Shown in pieces: positions 56,603-64,000 of a DNA stretch of 64,000 nt. Made by a program: the position numbers and the translations under genes. The notes under the pieces were generated by a model. That model searched no databases. It was not told where the DNA came from and was given only the letters and a program-made list of their open reading frames with translations. The stretch is from Fictibacillus phosphorivorans. GTDB lineage: Bacteria; Bacillota; Bacilli; Bacillales; Fictibacillaceae. The stretch is from assembly GCF_023715845.1 (NCBI RefSeq), contig NZ_JAMBOR010000012.1:1-64000 (forward strand), written 5' to 3'. How positions within the stretch are numbered: the first letter of the stretch is position 1; the number at the start of each line of letters is the position of its first letter.

Positions 56603-58868
56603 GAGCTGGCACTCCTTTTATCTGAGTAATTAATTTTACAGCTAACGCTTTACTATTGCTTCCTTCTTCCAGTGTTCCGGTGCAAGAAGGGCACCCATTT
56701 TCACACGGACATTTTTCGATCATAGATAAAGCTTGATCCAGTACAAGGTCCCATGATCCATAAACCTTTTCACTTAAGCCAATCCCGCCAGGATAACGGT
56801 CATAAATAAATATTGTAGGCTGCTGATTATGGACGGCTTTTACTTGAGGAACAACATGTAGATCATTTGCATCACACATCACGAAAAGAGGTGCAACATG
56901 ACGAAGTACGTGTGCAATCCCCAACAAACCAGCTTCTAATTTTTCCTCAGAAAGATTCTCATTATGAAAAGTAAGCCATGTTGCTGAAGTATGAAGCTCT
57001 TCTTCAGGAAGATGAATCGGACCTGAACCGATGTTATCATGGGTTTCAAATTTGATTTTCTTAAAGATCGTTGCTTTTGCAACAACCATGACATCTCCGT
57101 ATGCTTTTGCATTTTTGTCATCTTTTGATTCTTTATCCACCTCTAAAACGTTCAGTGTAACAGCAAGGTTTGCATCCGTAAAATAATCAACATCTACTTC
57201 TCGAACATAAGCCTTCTTCTCTTCATAATCGAGCTTTTCGACTTGATATTGAGTACCTTGATGAAGATAAACAGCCTCTTCATGTAAAAGGGTCATGGAA
57301 CTAAAACGATCCATTTCACCGATAACTTTCACATCCGCCACATCTGTTTGATCAATAATAACAACATTTTCTTGTGAAGCTGAACGCAGGCTGATGTTGT
57401 GTGCAGGAAATGAATCATTCATCCAGTAAAAATGTTTTCCTCTTTTATGAAGTACTTGTTCATCTACTAAAAATTCGAGTACATCTTCGATCTCTTGATT
57501 GCCAAACTTCTCGTTTTCCTTAAATGGCAGTTCATAGGCCGCGCATTTCAAATGATCGACTAAAATGATCAAATTATCAGGATTCATCCGGGCCGATTCA
57601 GGTGAACGCTCAAAAAAATAATCAGGATTTTGAATTACATACTGGTCAAGCGGCGATGAAGAGGCAACCATTATAACAACACTCTCATCCTGCCTTCTTC
57701 CAGCTCTTCCAGCCTGCTGCCATGCACTGGCGATCGATCCAGGATACCCCGTTAGAATACAAGCATGGAGCTGACCAATATCTACCCCAAGTTCAAGCGC
57801 ATTTGTTGAAACAACTCCCATGATTTCTCCATTTCGAAGTCCTTTTTCAATAGCACGGCGCTGTTTTGGGAGATAGCCACCCCGATACCCTTGTATTGAC
57901 TTGTTGCCAAATTCTTTTTTAACCAGTTCTTGCAGATAGGTAAGCAAGATTTCAACTCTAACCCGACTTCTCGCAAATACGATGGTTTGAATGTGATTTT
58001 CTAAGAACAGCTTAGCCAAATTCCGTGCTTCCAGAGTGGCACTCCTTCTTACATTAAGCGGTTTGTTAACAACCGGAGGATTATAAAATAAAAAATGTTT
58101 CCTTCCTGATGGTGCCCCGTTGTTGTTAATCAATGTTATTTGATTACCTGTAAGCTGTTCGGCCAGCTCTTTTGGGTTAGCAATTGTCGCTGAGGTACAA
58201 ATAAATATAGGATCACTTCCGTAAAAATTACAGATACGTTTTAAGCGCCGAATAACATTTGCCACATGACTTCCGAATACACCTCGATAGGTGTGCAGTT
58301 CATCGATCACTACATATTTTATGTTTTCGAATAAGGCTACCCATTTTGTATGATGAGGCAAGACAGCAGCGTGAAGCATGTCAGGATTCGTCATCACGAT
58401 GTTTCCTGCTTTTCTAACGACCTGACGAATATTTGCAGGGGTATCTCCGTCATATGTATAGCTTTTTATGTCTAACCCCATTTCATCTATCAGTTCATTA
58501 ATTTCTGACTTTTGATCTTGAGCAAGTGCTTTTGTAGGAAAAAGGTAGAGCGCCCTTGCTTCTGGATTATTTGAGATCTCTTGTAGAACAGGCAGGTTAT
58601 AACAAAGTGTTTTACCCGAAGCTGTAGGTGTAACGGCAACAAAGCTTTCCTTTCTAAGCGCTGTTTCATAGGCAGACAGCTGGTGAATATACAAAGAAGA
58701 GATCCCTCTATTTTGAAGAGCGGATTGAATAGTTGGGTGTAAATTTTCCGGGAGCGGTACATATACCGCGTCACGGGGTTCTATGGTTTTCCAGTGTACA
58801 ATTTGTTTAGACATTTCCGGATCACGCAAAACGTCCATAACTTGTTGAATGGATTTTTTTCGAAACAT
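56586..58868 (-). CDS. mrfA: MrfA/YprA ATP-dependent DNA helicase
   Basis: A 760-residue superfamily 2 helicase. Motif I is TPTASGKTLCYN (near residue 84), the DEAH-like box is DELH in YVVIDELHTYRG, and motif VI is QQAGRAGRR. The C-terminal MrfA-type domain includes the zinc-binding cysteine cluster CPCENGCPSC. Bacillus MrfA unwinds DNA with MrfB in mitomycin repair. ATG 58868 follows GAGGTGAAAGCC; the longer frame from 58928 has no site. Confidence 0.94.
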   Translation of the reverse strand: MFRKKSIQQVMDVLRDPEMSKQIVHWKTIEPRDAVYVPLPENLHPTIQSALQNRGISSLYIHQLSAYETALRKESFVAVTPTASGKTLCYNLPVLQEISNNPEARALYLFPTKALAQDQKSEINELIDEMGLDIKSYTYDGDTPANIRQVVRKAGNIVMTNPDMLHAAVLPHHTKWVALFENIKYVVIDELHTYRGVFGSHVANVIRRLKRICNFYGSDPIFICTSATIANPKELAEQLTGNQITLINNNGAPSGRKHFLFYNPPVVNKPLNVRRSATLEARNLAKLFLENHIQTIVFARSRVRVEILLTYLQELVKKEFGNKSIQGYRGGYLPKQRRAIEKGLRNGEIMGVVSTNALELGVDIGQLHACILTGYPGSIASAWQQAGRAGRRQDESVVIMVASSSPLDQYVIQNPDYFFERSPESARMNPDNLIILVDHLKCAAYELPFKENEKFGNQEIEDVLEFLVDEQVLHKRGKHFYWMNDSFPAHNISLRSASQENVVIIDQTDVADVKVIGEMDRFSSMTLLHEEAVYLHQGTQYQVEKLDYEEKKAYVREVDVDYFTDANLAVTLNVLEVDKESKDDKNAKAYGDVMVVAKATIFKKIKFETHDNIGSGPIHLPEEELHTSATWLTFHNENLSEEKLEAGLLGIAHVLRHVAPLFVMCDANDLHVVPQVKAVHNQQPTIFIYDRYPGGIGLSEKVYGSWDLVLDQALSMIEKCPCENGCPSCTGTLEEGSNSKALAVKLITQIKGVPAHVDSK

Positions 58869-59053
58869 GGCTTTCACCTCACTACCTATTCTAACGAATA
58901 TCTGTTCGCAAAGAAACAGGGATTTCATATAGGATATTCTTATCTTTAAGACATTTTTTCGTTAACTGGACAAAAGAATGTAGTCTTCTGGTATTTCTCA
59001 GTGATAAGATTGAATGGTGCAACCGTAAAAAAATGTAAATGGGAGTGAAAGAA

Positions 59054-59479
59054 ATGTCAGTCGATGTTTATCTTACTTTTAATGGGAATTGCCGAGAAGC
59101 TGTAGCGTTTTATGCAGACGTTTTCAAGACAGAAAAGCCTCAAATTATGACATTTGGAGAAGCGCCTCCGCACCCAGACCACGAACTTCCAGAAGAGGCT
59201 AAAAATTTAGTCATGCACACTCGTCTACAAATTGATGGAAGCAATGTCATGTTTTCGGATACATTTCCAGGAATGCCTTTCACAGAGGGAAATAACATCA
59301 CCCTTGCCATTGTAAATGAAGATGCTGATCAAATACGATCCATGTATGAAGGTTTAAAAGAAGGCGGAAACGTTGTGATGGAACTTCAAGAAACATTCTG
59401 GAGCAAACTTTATGGACAAGTTACAGATAAATTCGGTATTCACTGGCAGTTAAATTATGATAATGGAGAGAGTTTCTAA
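59054..59479 (+). CDS. VOC family protein, PhnB/YjdN-like
   Basis: A 141-residue vicinal-oxygen-chelate fold protein of the PhnB/YjdN group (SVDVYLTFNGNCREAVAFYADVF; VMFSDTFPGMPFTEGNN; WSKLYGQVTDKFGIHWQLNY). Members are of unknown function; some were misannotated as demethylubiquinone methyltransferases. ATG 59054 follows GGGAGTGAAAG at nine bases; an upstream ATG at 59039 starts inside that site. It is monocistronic and divergent from mrfA. Confidence 0.9.
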   Translation: MSVDVYLTFNGNCREAVAFYADVFKTEKPQIMTFGEAPPHPDHELPEEAKNLVMHTRLQIDGSNVMFSDTFPGMPFTEGNNITLAIVNEDADQIRSMYEGLKEGGNVVMELQETFWSKLYGQVTDKFGIHWQLNYDNGESF

Positions 59480-59507
59480 CTCCCCCATTCATGTAACAAA
59501 AAACAAT

Positions 59508-59536
59508 TAGAGCCCTCGTAAAACGAGGGCTCCTTA
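59508..59536. terminator. Bidirectional terminator
   Basis: GAGCCCTCGT and ACGAGGGCTC arms around AAA, between the VOC gene and the convergent glycosylase gene. Confidence 0.85.
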
Positions 59537-59570
59537 TCATTAATATCCTATTGCTTACTGTCGATCATAA

Positions 59571-60374
59571 TTACCTTTGACAGCTCGGGCAATAAAATGA
59601 TTTAAGTGTTGAACTTTCTACCCGTTCAATTTTAGTACCGCAGCGAAAACAATTTTTCCCTTCCCTTTCATAGACGAGGCGTTGATCGTTATATCCTCCC
59701 GTTTTCTCATCACCTTCATACATCGGATGATCCATATATCCTCCGGTGTCAATTGCACCCTTTAATACAGTTTTGATTGCACGGTAAAGTGATCTTCTTT
59801 GTTCTCCTGTAAGATCTTTTGCTTTTTTAAGAGGATGTAGTTTGGCTTCAAAACCAATCTCATCTGAATAACAGTTCCCGATTCCTGCAATGAATTTTTG
59901 ATCAACGAGTATAGGCTTTAGTCCTCCTGTTTTCTTGCTAATCATCTTATCAAAATCTTCTAGACTCAATGAAAGGGGTTCTGGTCCAAGTTTTGTCATT
60001 TTCTCTTCTAGTTCCTCGTTTGTTAAAAGGTGAAGATAACCTAATCTTAATCCGATAAAGTAAAGTTTGAGATCACCAAAAGATAAAATGACTTGTTTCG
60101 TCCTATCAGGAGAATTCCTGTCCTCCCCTAAGAACATCGAGCCCCCAAGCATTAAATGTAAAAGCAGGTTCTGGCCAGAATTTAACTCAAAAATAAGATG
60201 CTTCGCTCTTCTTTTAACACTAGAAATCGTTTTTCCCTGGACATGGGAAATGAAATCTTTAACAGGTTTATTTATGGATTTTTCTCTATTGATCTCCACA
60301 TCAGTTATGGGTTTATTGATGATATTGTGACTAAATAGGTTACGATATGTTTCCATCTCTGGCAGTTCCGGCAT
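59571..60374 (-). CDS. Fpg/Nei family DNA glycosylase
   Basis: A 267-residue base-excision glycosylase with beta-elimination lyase activity. The catalytic N-terminus is PELPEME (Pro after Met removal, then Glu). Lys in RRAKHLIF is the conserved beta-loop lysine. The helix-two-turn-helix is IAGIGNCYSDEIGFEAKLHP, and the C-terminal zinc finger is CFRCG...FYCPSC. It may act on oxidised purines (Fpg) or pyrimidines (Nei); PELPEME and lack of polA context leave this open. Confidence 0.92.
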   Translation of the reverse strand: MPELPEMETYRNLFSHNIINKPITDVEINREKSINKPVKDFISHVQGKTISSVKRRAKHLIFELNSGQNLLLHLMLGGSMFLGEDRNSPDRTKQVILSFGDLKLYFIGLRLGYLHLLTNEELEEKMTKLGPEPLSLSLEDFDKMISKKTGGLKPILVDQKFIAGIGNCYSDEIGFEAKLHPLKKAKDLTGEQRRSLYRAIKTVLKGAIDTGGYMDHPMYEGDEKTGGYNDQRLVYEREGKNCFRCGTKIERVESSTLKSFYCPSCQR

Positions 60375-60443
60375 ATTCTTTAGCTCCTTAAGGGGTTCCT
60401 TTCTTTATTATTTTGCAGGGCATACATTTTATGTACGAAAAAA

Positions 60444-60471
60444 GGGACGGCCCATTTAGCCATCCCTTAAT
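60444..60471 (-). terminator. Terminator of the tryptophan dioxygenase gene
   Basis: AAGGGATGGC and GGCCGTCCCTT arms with TTTTTTCGT following on the minus strand. Confidence 0.85.
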
Positions 60472-60474
60472 ACC

Positions 60475-61323
60475 TTATATGCTGGTTCTTAAATCCCAAA
60501 GCTCTGGAAAGAAACGCTGATCTAAAACTTTTTTCAAGTAATTTACACCAGAGGATCCACCTGTTCCTACTTTAAATCCAATAATGCGTTCAACGGTTTT
60601 CATGTGACGGAATCGCCACTGTTGAAGCCAGTCCTCAATATCTACTAACTTCTCTGCCAACTCATAGAGATCCCAATACTTTTCAACATTTTTATAGACT
60701 TCTAGCCATGCTGCTTCAACAGAACGATTATATTCGTAACGTTTAGTAACATCGCGGTTTAACACTTCATCATCAATGTTTAGCCCTGCTTTTGCAAGTG
60801 CTTGAATAGATACGTCATATAAACTAGGTGTATGAAGAGCTGCTGTAAGCTGTTCATGCAAATCTGCATCTTTTTTATAGATTTCTAAAATGTGAGGTGT
60901 TTTATATCCTAAAGCAAATTCAATCATGCGGTATTGATAAGACTGAAACCCAGATGCCTGTCCAAGTTTATCTCGGAACTCCATATATTCTGCTGGAGTA
61001 AGTGTAGACAGAACATCCCATGATTCGATGATTTGAGATTGAATCTTTGATACGCGAGCAAGCATTTTAAAAGCTGAATGCAGATTTCCATTTTCAATTG
61101 AAGAAATCGCTGATCTAGTTTCATGCAAGATTAATTTCATCCAAAGTTCACTCACTTGGTGAATGATAATAAAAAGCATTTCGTCATGATGGCCAGAAAG
61201 TCTTTTTTGACTTGATAAAATTTGATCAAGCTTAAGATATTCTCCATATGTCATCTGATTAATAAAGTCCGTATAAATCCCTTTTTCCGATTCTTTACTG
61301 TCCATTTTTTTCTGTTCTGTCAT
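60475..61323 (-). CDS. kynA: Tryptophan 2,3-dioxygenase
   Basis: A 282-residue haem enzyme that opens the indole ring of tryptophan to N-formylkynurenine. The family segments [33 protein letters not shown] (haem-side His), [12 protein letters not shown] and [24 protein letters not shown] are intact. ATG 61323 follows GGGGAG at eight bases; the GTG at 61332 overlaps that site. Neither kynurenine formamidase nor kynureninase genes are beside it, so the pathway must be completed elsewhere or stops early. Confidence 0.95.
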   Translation of the reverse strand: MTEQKKMDSKESEKGIYTDFINQMTYGEYLKLDQILSSQKRLSGHHDEMLFIIIHQVSELWMKLILHETRSAISSIENGNLHSAFKMLARVSKIQSQIIESWDVLSTLTPAEYMEFRDKLGQASGFQSYQYRMIEFALGYKTPHILEIYKKDADLHEQLTAALHTPSLYDVSIQALAKAGLNIDDEVLNRDVTKRYEYNRSVEAAWLEVYKNVEKYWDLYELAEKLVDIEDWLQQWRFRHMKTVERIIGFKVGTGGSSGVNYLKKVLDQRFFPELWDLRTSI

Positions 61324-61509
61324 TTGATCCACTCCCCATAGGACATTATAGCTCTTTTTTTGTCAACGCTTTCATTATACCGTATAAAAGCTATTTCTAT
61401 TACCATTTCTAAAAAGGAATTTTTTAAAAATTTTTATCGAAAATTGAAGGTTTTTGTAAAAAATTACCGAAATAAAAAACAACGAAAATAATAATGGGGA
61501 GGTTTTCTT

Positions 61510-62790
61510 GTGACGCAGCTTCAAACAAAGTATAGGGATATCTTTGATAAATGCAAAACGAATGAAGGTTATTTCGGTGACTTTAGAGTTTCACATGATC
61601 AATATTTTGTATCGCCCATTTTAGATTCTGTCCCTGGAACAGAGATGTCGTTTAATGGAGAAAAAAAGATTATGTGGGCAACAAATAACTATTTGGGATT
61701 GGCAGAAAACGAAGAAATAAAAAAAGTTGCCGTGGAAACAGCAGAAGAATGGGGAGTCAGTGGTCCGATGGGCTGCCGCATGGTAAGCGGCAATACGCGA
61801 GAACATGTTCTACTTGAAGAAGAACTCGCTTCTTTCGCGGAAAAAGAGTCTTCTATTCTTTTTAACTTTGGTTACTTAGGTATTATCGGCACGATTGCTT
61901 CACTTGTTGGAAAAGATGATATCATAATCATGGATAAACTATGCCATGCTTCCATCATAGACGCAGCTAAATTAGCTGTAAGCGACCCACGAAATCTTCG
62001 TGTTTTCCGCCATAATGATATGAACAGTCTTGAAAAATTATTAAAATCCGTAAATAAGAATAGAAAAGGCGGTGTCCTCATTCTCACTGAAGGAGTATAT
62101 GGAATGACTGGCGACATCGCAAAGTTAGATGCCATTTGTGACCTAAAAGAAAAATATGACGCACGTCTTTTTGTTGATGATGCTCATGGGTTCGGTGTAA
62201 TGGGACCATGCGGAAAAGGTGTCGGTGAGTATTTTGGCGTTCAGGATAGAGTAGATATATACCTATCTACCTTTGCTAAAGCCTTTACTGCTATTGGCGG
62301 TGTCTCAGCGGCGAGCAAGGAAGTCGTAGATTGGATCCATTATAATGCAAGAACACAAATCTTCGCTAAAAGCTTGCCGATGGTTTATGTTAAAAGCCTT
62401 CGTAAAACTTTAGAACTCATTTCGTCTGGTCATGACCGCCGACACCGACTTTTCCAGGTATCACAAAGCCTCTCTAACGGTTTAAAAAAATTAGGTTATT
62501 TTGTCGCAGATACTCCTTCCCCAATTATTTCTGTTTATGTTCCTGGGGGCGACCTTCAAATGGGACTTCATTGGGTTAAATACTTACGTGATAACGGGTT
62601 GTTTCTTCAGGCAGTCATGTATCCAGTAATTCCAAAAGGATTGTTCATGTTCCGAATCATACCTACCGCAAGTCACACAGAAGAACAAATTGAAACAACA
62701 CTTCAAATTTTTAAGAGATTACGTGATGAACATAATTTGAAGCTGAACGTTAATCTAAATGCAGTAGACCGGATCTATGCAAATAGTTAA
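61510..62790 (+). CDS. Alpha-oxoamine synthase family PLP enzyme
   Basis: A 426-residue fold type I PLP enzyme of the group containing glycine C-acetyltransferase (Kbl), BioF and serine palmitoyltransferase. The cofactor residues are visible: Asp223/His226 in FVDDAHGFGVMG and Lys257 in STFAKAFT. N-terminal WATNNYLGLAENEEI and GTREHVLLEE-like SGNTREHVLLEEELASF are family segments. It joins an acyl-CoA to an amino acid with CO2 release; which acyl-CoA is unclear. GTG 61510 follows GGGGAGG at seven bases. No threonine dehydrogenase or biotin genes are adjacent. Confidence 0.88.
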   Translation: MTQLQTKYRDIFDKCKTNEGYFGDFRVSHDQYFVSPILDSVPGTEMSFNGEKKIMWATNNYLGLAENEEIKKVAVETAEEWGVSGPMGCRMVSGNTREHVLLEEELASFAEKESSILFNFGYLGIIGTIASLVGKDDIIIMDKLCHASIIDAAKLAVSDPRNLRVFRHNDMNSLEKLLKSVNKNRKGGVLILTEGVYGMTGDIAKLDAICDLKEKYDARLFVDDAHGFGVMGPCGKGVGEYFGVQDRVDIYLSTFAKAFTAIGGVSAASKEVVDWIHYNARTQIFAKSLPMVYVKSLRKTLELISSGHDRRHRLFQVSQSLSNGLKKLGYFVADTPSPIISVYVPGGDLQMGLHWVKYLRDNGLFLQAVMYPVIPKGLFMFRIIPTASHTEEQIETTLQIFKRLRDEHNLKLNVNLNAVDRIYANS

Positions 62791-62819
62791 ATGAGAAAGG
62801 CTTGTGGTGATAAAAATTA

Positions 62820-62848
62820 AAAACCCGGGAGAGAATCCCGGGTCTTTT
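62820..62848. terminator. Shared terminator
   Basis: ACCCGGGA and TCCCGGGT arms around GAGAA, T-rich on both sides, between the PLP-enzyme gene and the convergent spore-protein gene. Confidence 0.85.
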
Positions 62849-62868
62849 CTTACAAGGAGGTTGCTGGA

Positions 62869-63057
62869 TTAACGAAGTCCGCCTAGCGCTTGAGCTACAA
62901 GACGCTTAGTGATTTCGCCACCAACAGATCCGTTTGCACGAGAAGTTGTGTCTGGTCCAAGTTGTACTCCGAACTCAGCAGCGATCTCTTGCTTCATTGC
63001 ATCAAGAGCTCCTTGTGCTCCAGGAACTACGATTTGGTTGCTTTGGTTACGTGCCAT
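62869..63057 (-). CDS. Alpha/beta-type small acid-soluble spore protein
   Basis: A 62-residue SASP that coats DNA in the spore core and is degraded at germination. The GPR protease site is [11 protein letters not shown], and the DNA-binding segment [20 protein letters not shown] is conserved. AAAGGAGGG lies eight bases before the ATG. A sigma-G promoter is located upstream. It shows that the organism makes spores. Confidence 0.97.
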   Translation of the reverse strand: MARNQSNQIVVPGAQGALDAMKQEIAAEFGVQLGPDTTSRANGSVGGEITKRLVAQALGGLR

Positions 63058-63120
63058 GCGATTTCCCTCCTTTGGGAGATAATATGTACGGAAAAGACAG
63101 AGTTGTTTTTCCGTTAAGAG

Positions 63121-63150
63121 TAGTATGAGTTAATTTTGAAAACCTATTCA
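63121..63150 (-). promoter_or_regulatory. Sigma-G promoter of the spore-protein gene
   Basis: On the minus strand TGAATA (63145-63150) and CATACTA (63121-63127) are separated by 17 bases and match the sigma-G consensus. The ATG is about 65 bases downstream. Confidence 0.85.
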
Positions 63151-63170
63151 TAGAAAAATAAATTTTTTTC

Positions 63171-63206
63171 AAAAAAAAAACAAGAACTTGTTATAAGTCC
63201 TTGTTT
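63171..63206 (-). terminator. Terminator of the small membrane protein gene
   Basis: ACAAGGACTT and AAGTTCTTGT arms followed on the minus strand by ten T residues; it overlaps the stop codon at 63191. Confidence 0.8.
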
Positions 63207-63379
63207 TGCTTCTCTTTACTTAATAAATCCTCTTCTATTAATTGAGCTTTTTGTAATTCTCTTGCAGAATGCTTTTTAAAAAATACAACGGTTCGCCAAG
63301 CAAAAATGGTGAAGATGGCGAGTGTTATAAAAGCAGGTATATATTCTAGTTTATTCTCCGGAAACACAATTGGTAGCAT
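63191..63379 (-). CDS. Small hypothetical membrane protein
   Basis: A 62-residue protein (MLPIVFPENKLEYIPAFITL, then AIFTIFAWRTVVFFKKHSAR) with one hydrophobic segment at about residues 12-32 and a charged helical tail rich in Glu, Lys and Gln. ATG 63379 follows GAGGGTGCAAAG; the ATG at 63403 has no site. I do not recognise it. It is upstream of the spore-protein gene but separated by a terminator. Confidence 0.6.
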   Translation of the reverse strand: MLPIVFPENKLEYIPAFITLAIFTIFAWRTVVFFKKHSARELQKAQLIEEDLLSKEKQNKDL

Positions 63380-63479
63380 TTCTTTGCACCCTCTCGTAGA
63401 CATTACGCTTTATTATAACAAATTAAAAGAGCAAATGAAAAGACCAGCAAAAATCAACCGGTTTGTTTATACTACCCTC

Positions 63480-64000
63480 TTAGTTTGAAAAACTTCCTGC
63501 CTCTAGTTCTTTCACATATCGATTCCAAGGATGCTCGTAACATTCCTTGCTGCATGAACGTCTATGTTCCTCCTCGCACGCTTCACACATTAATAAGTGC
63601 TTATTACATTCAGGGTTTCCACATTTTACATAACGTTCTTCAGGATTTCCACAATGATAACATTTGCCGACAACCGCTTCTTCTCCTGTGCGATTGACAG
63701 GTACGGAGATTCGTTCGTCAAATACATAGCATTTTCCATCCCAACGTTTCCCTTTTGTTTCTGGGTCATAACCGTAGCTAATTATACCCCCTTCTAATTG
63801 AGAAACATCTTTAAATCCTTCTTTAATAAGAAAACCAGAGAACTTTTCACAGCGAATTCCGCCTGTGCAATACGTCAAGACTTTTTTATCTTTAAACTGA
63901 CTAAAGTTTTCTCTTACCCATTGAGGGAGTTCTCTAAATGTCTCTACATCTGGTCTAATCGCATTTTTGAAATGGCCAAGATCGTATTCATACGTATTGC
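63480..64000 (-). CDS. trhO: tRNA uridine(34) hydroxylase TrhO, 3' part
   Basis: The C-terminal 170-odd residues of a rhodanese-fold enzyme that hydroxylates U34 in tRNAs. The rhodanese active-site loop CTGGIRCEK (Cys nucleophile) is followed by the TrhO/YceA C-terminal segments [23 protein letters not shown] and a cysteine-rich zinc-like tail ([22 protein letters not shown] ... CEACEEEH). The apparent start at 63878 is an internal TTG; the frame stays open to the window edge and carries [16 protein letters not shown] before the active site. The 5' end lies outside. Confidence 0.93.
   Translation of the reverse strand, partial: NTYEYDLGHFKNAIRPDVETFRELPQWVRENFSQFKDKKVLTYCTGGIRCEKFSGFLIKEGFKDVSQLEGGIISYGYDPETKGKRWDGKCYVFDERISVPVNRTGEEAVVGKCYHCGNPEERYVKCGNPECNKHLLMCEACEEEHRRSCSKECYEHPWNRYVKELEAGSFSN

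Overview
The window looks like a chromosomal segment of a low-GC, spore-forming member of the Bacillaceae (Bacillus/Fictibacillus-like). Evidence: an alpha/beta-type small acid-soluble spore protein preceded by a textbook sigma-G promoter; the gene order THUMP methyltransferase - RNase P RNA - gpsB - ypsA - mrfB - mrfA, which matches the ypsC-rnpB-gpsB-ypsA-yprB-yprA region of Bacillus subtilis; strong AGGAGG ribosome sites with frequent TTG and GTG starts; and three S-box (SAM-I) riboswitches. There are no rRNA or tRNA genes, CRISPR arrays, phages or intact insertion sequences. The genus is an inference; I could not run a search.
0-13 kb, accessory region: a GNAT acetyltransferase, a decayed HxlR-type regulator, a secreted CpdB-type nucleotidase, a frameshifted GntP gluconate permease, a streptogramin B lyase (vgb), a small secreted protein that seems to start with ATT, a YeeE/YedE sulfur transporter, two serine hydrolases of beta-lactamase fold, a styrene-monooxygenase-like flavoprotein and a TetR regulator with a palindromic site in its leader.
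13-28.5 kb, sulfur region: read on the minus strand, an S-box riboswitch controls yezD-cysH-sat-cysC-sulfite reductase-DUF3906-cobA-sirB-sirC (sulfate to sulfide plus its siroheme cofactor). A second S-box begins a few bases after the sirC stop and controls yitJ-metH (methionine regeneration). Divergently, a TauE/SafE exporter with its own terminator-containing leader precedes a third S-box and metY. SAM level thus gates sulfate reduction, sulfide capture and homocysteine methylation together.
28.5-43.5 kb, mixed housekeeping: LysR/LysE pair, a 57-residue ribbon-helix-helix protein, msrA, a squalene-hopene-cyclase family enzyme, mqo, a PfpI-like stress protein with a sigma-B-like promoter, a YdjM-like membrane protein, parC/parE, a CoA-binding protein, an M32 carboxypeptidase and small proteins.
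44-52 kb, the most unusual locus: a LacI regulator with two identical palindromic operators, an ABC sugar importer (lipoprotein plus two permeases), a CehA/McbA-type PHP metallohydrolase broken by an in-frame TAG, and a 702-residue DUF5054 protein with a GH38-like N-terminus. It looks like an uptake and hydrolysis system for an unidentified glycoside or phosphorylated sugar.
52-64 kb, conserved core: the ypsC-mrfA block, a VOC protein, an Fpg/Nei glycosylase, an isolated tryptophan 2,3-dioxygenase, an alpha-oxoamine synthase family enzyme, the spore protein, and the 3' part of trhO, which runs off the right edge.
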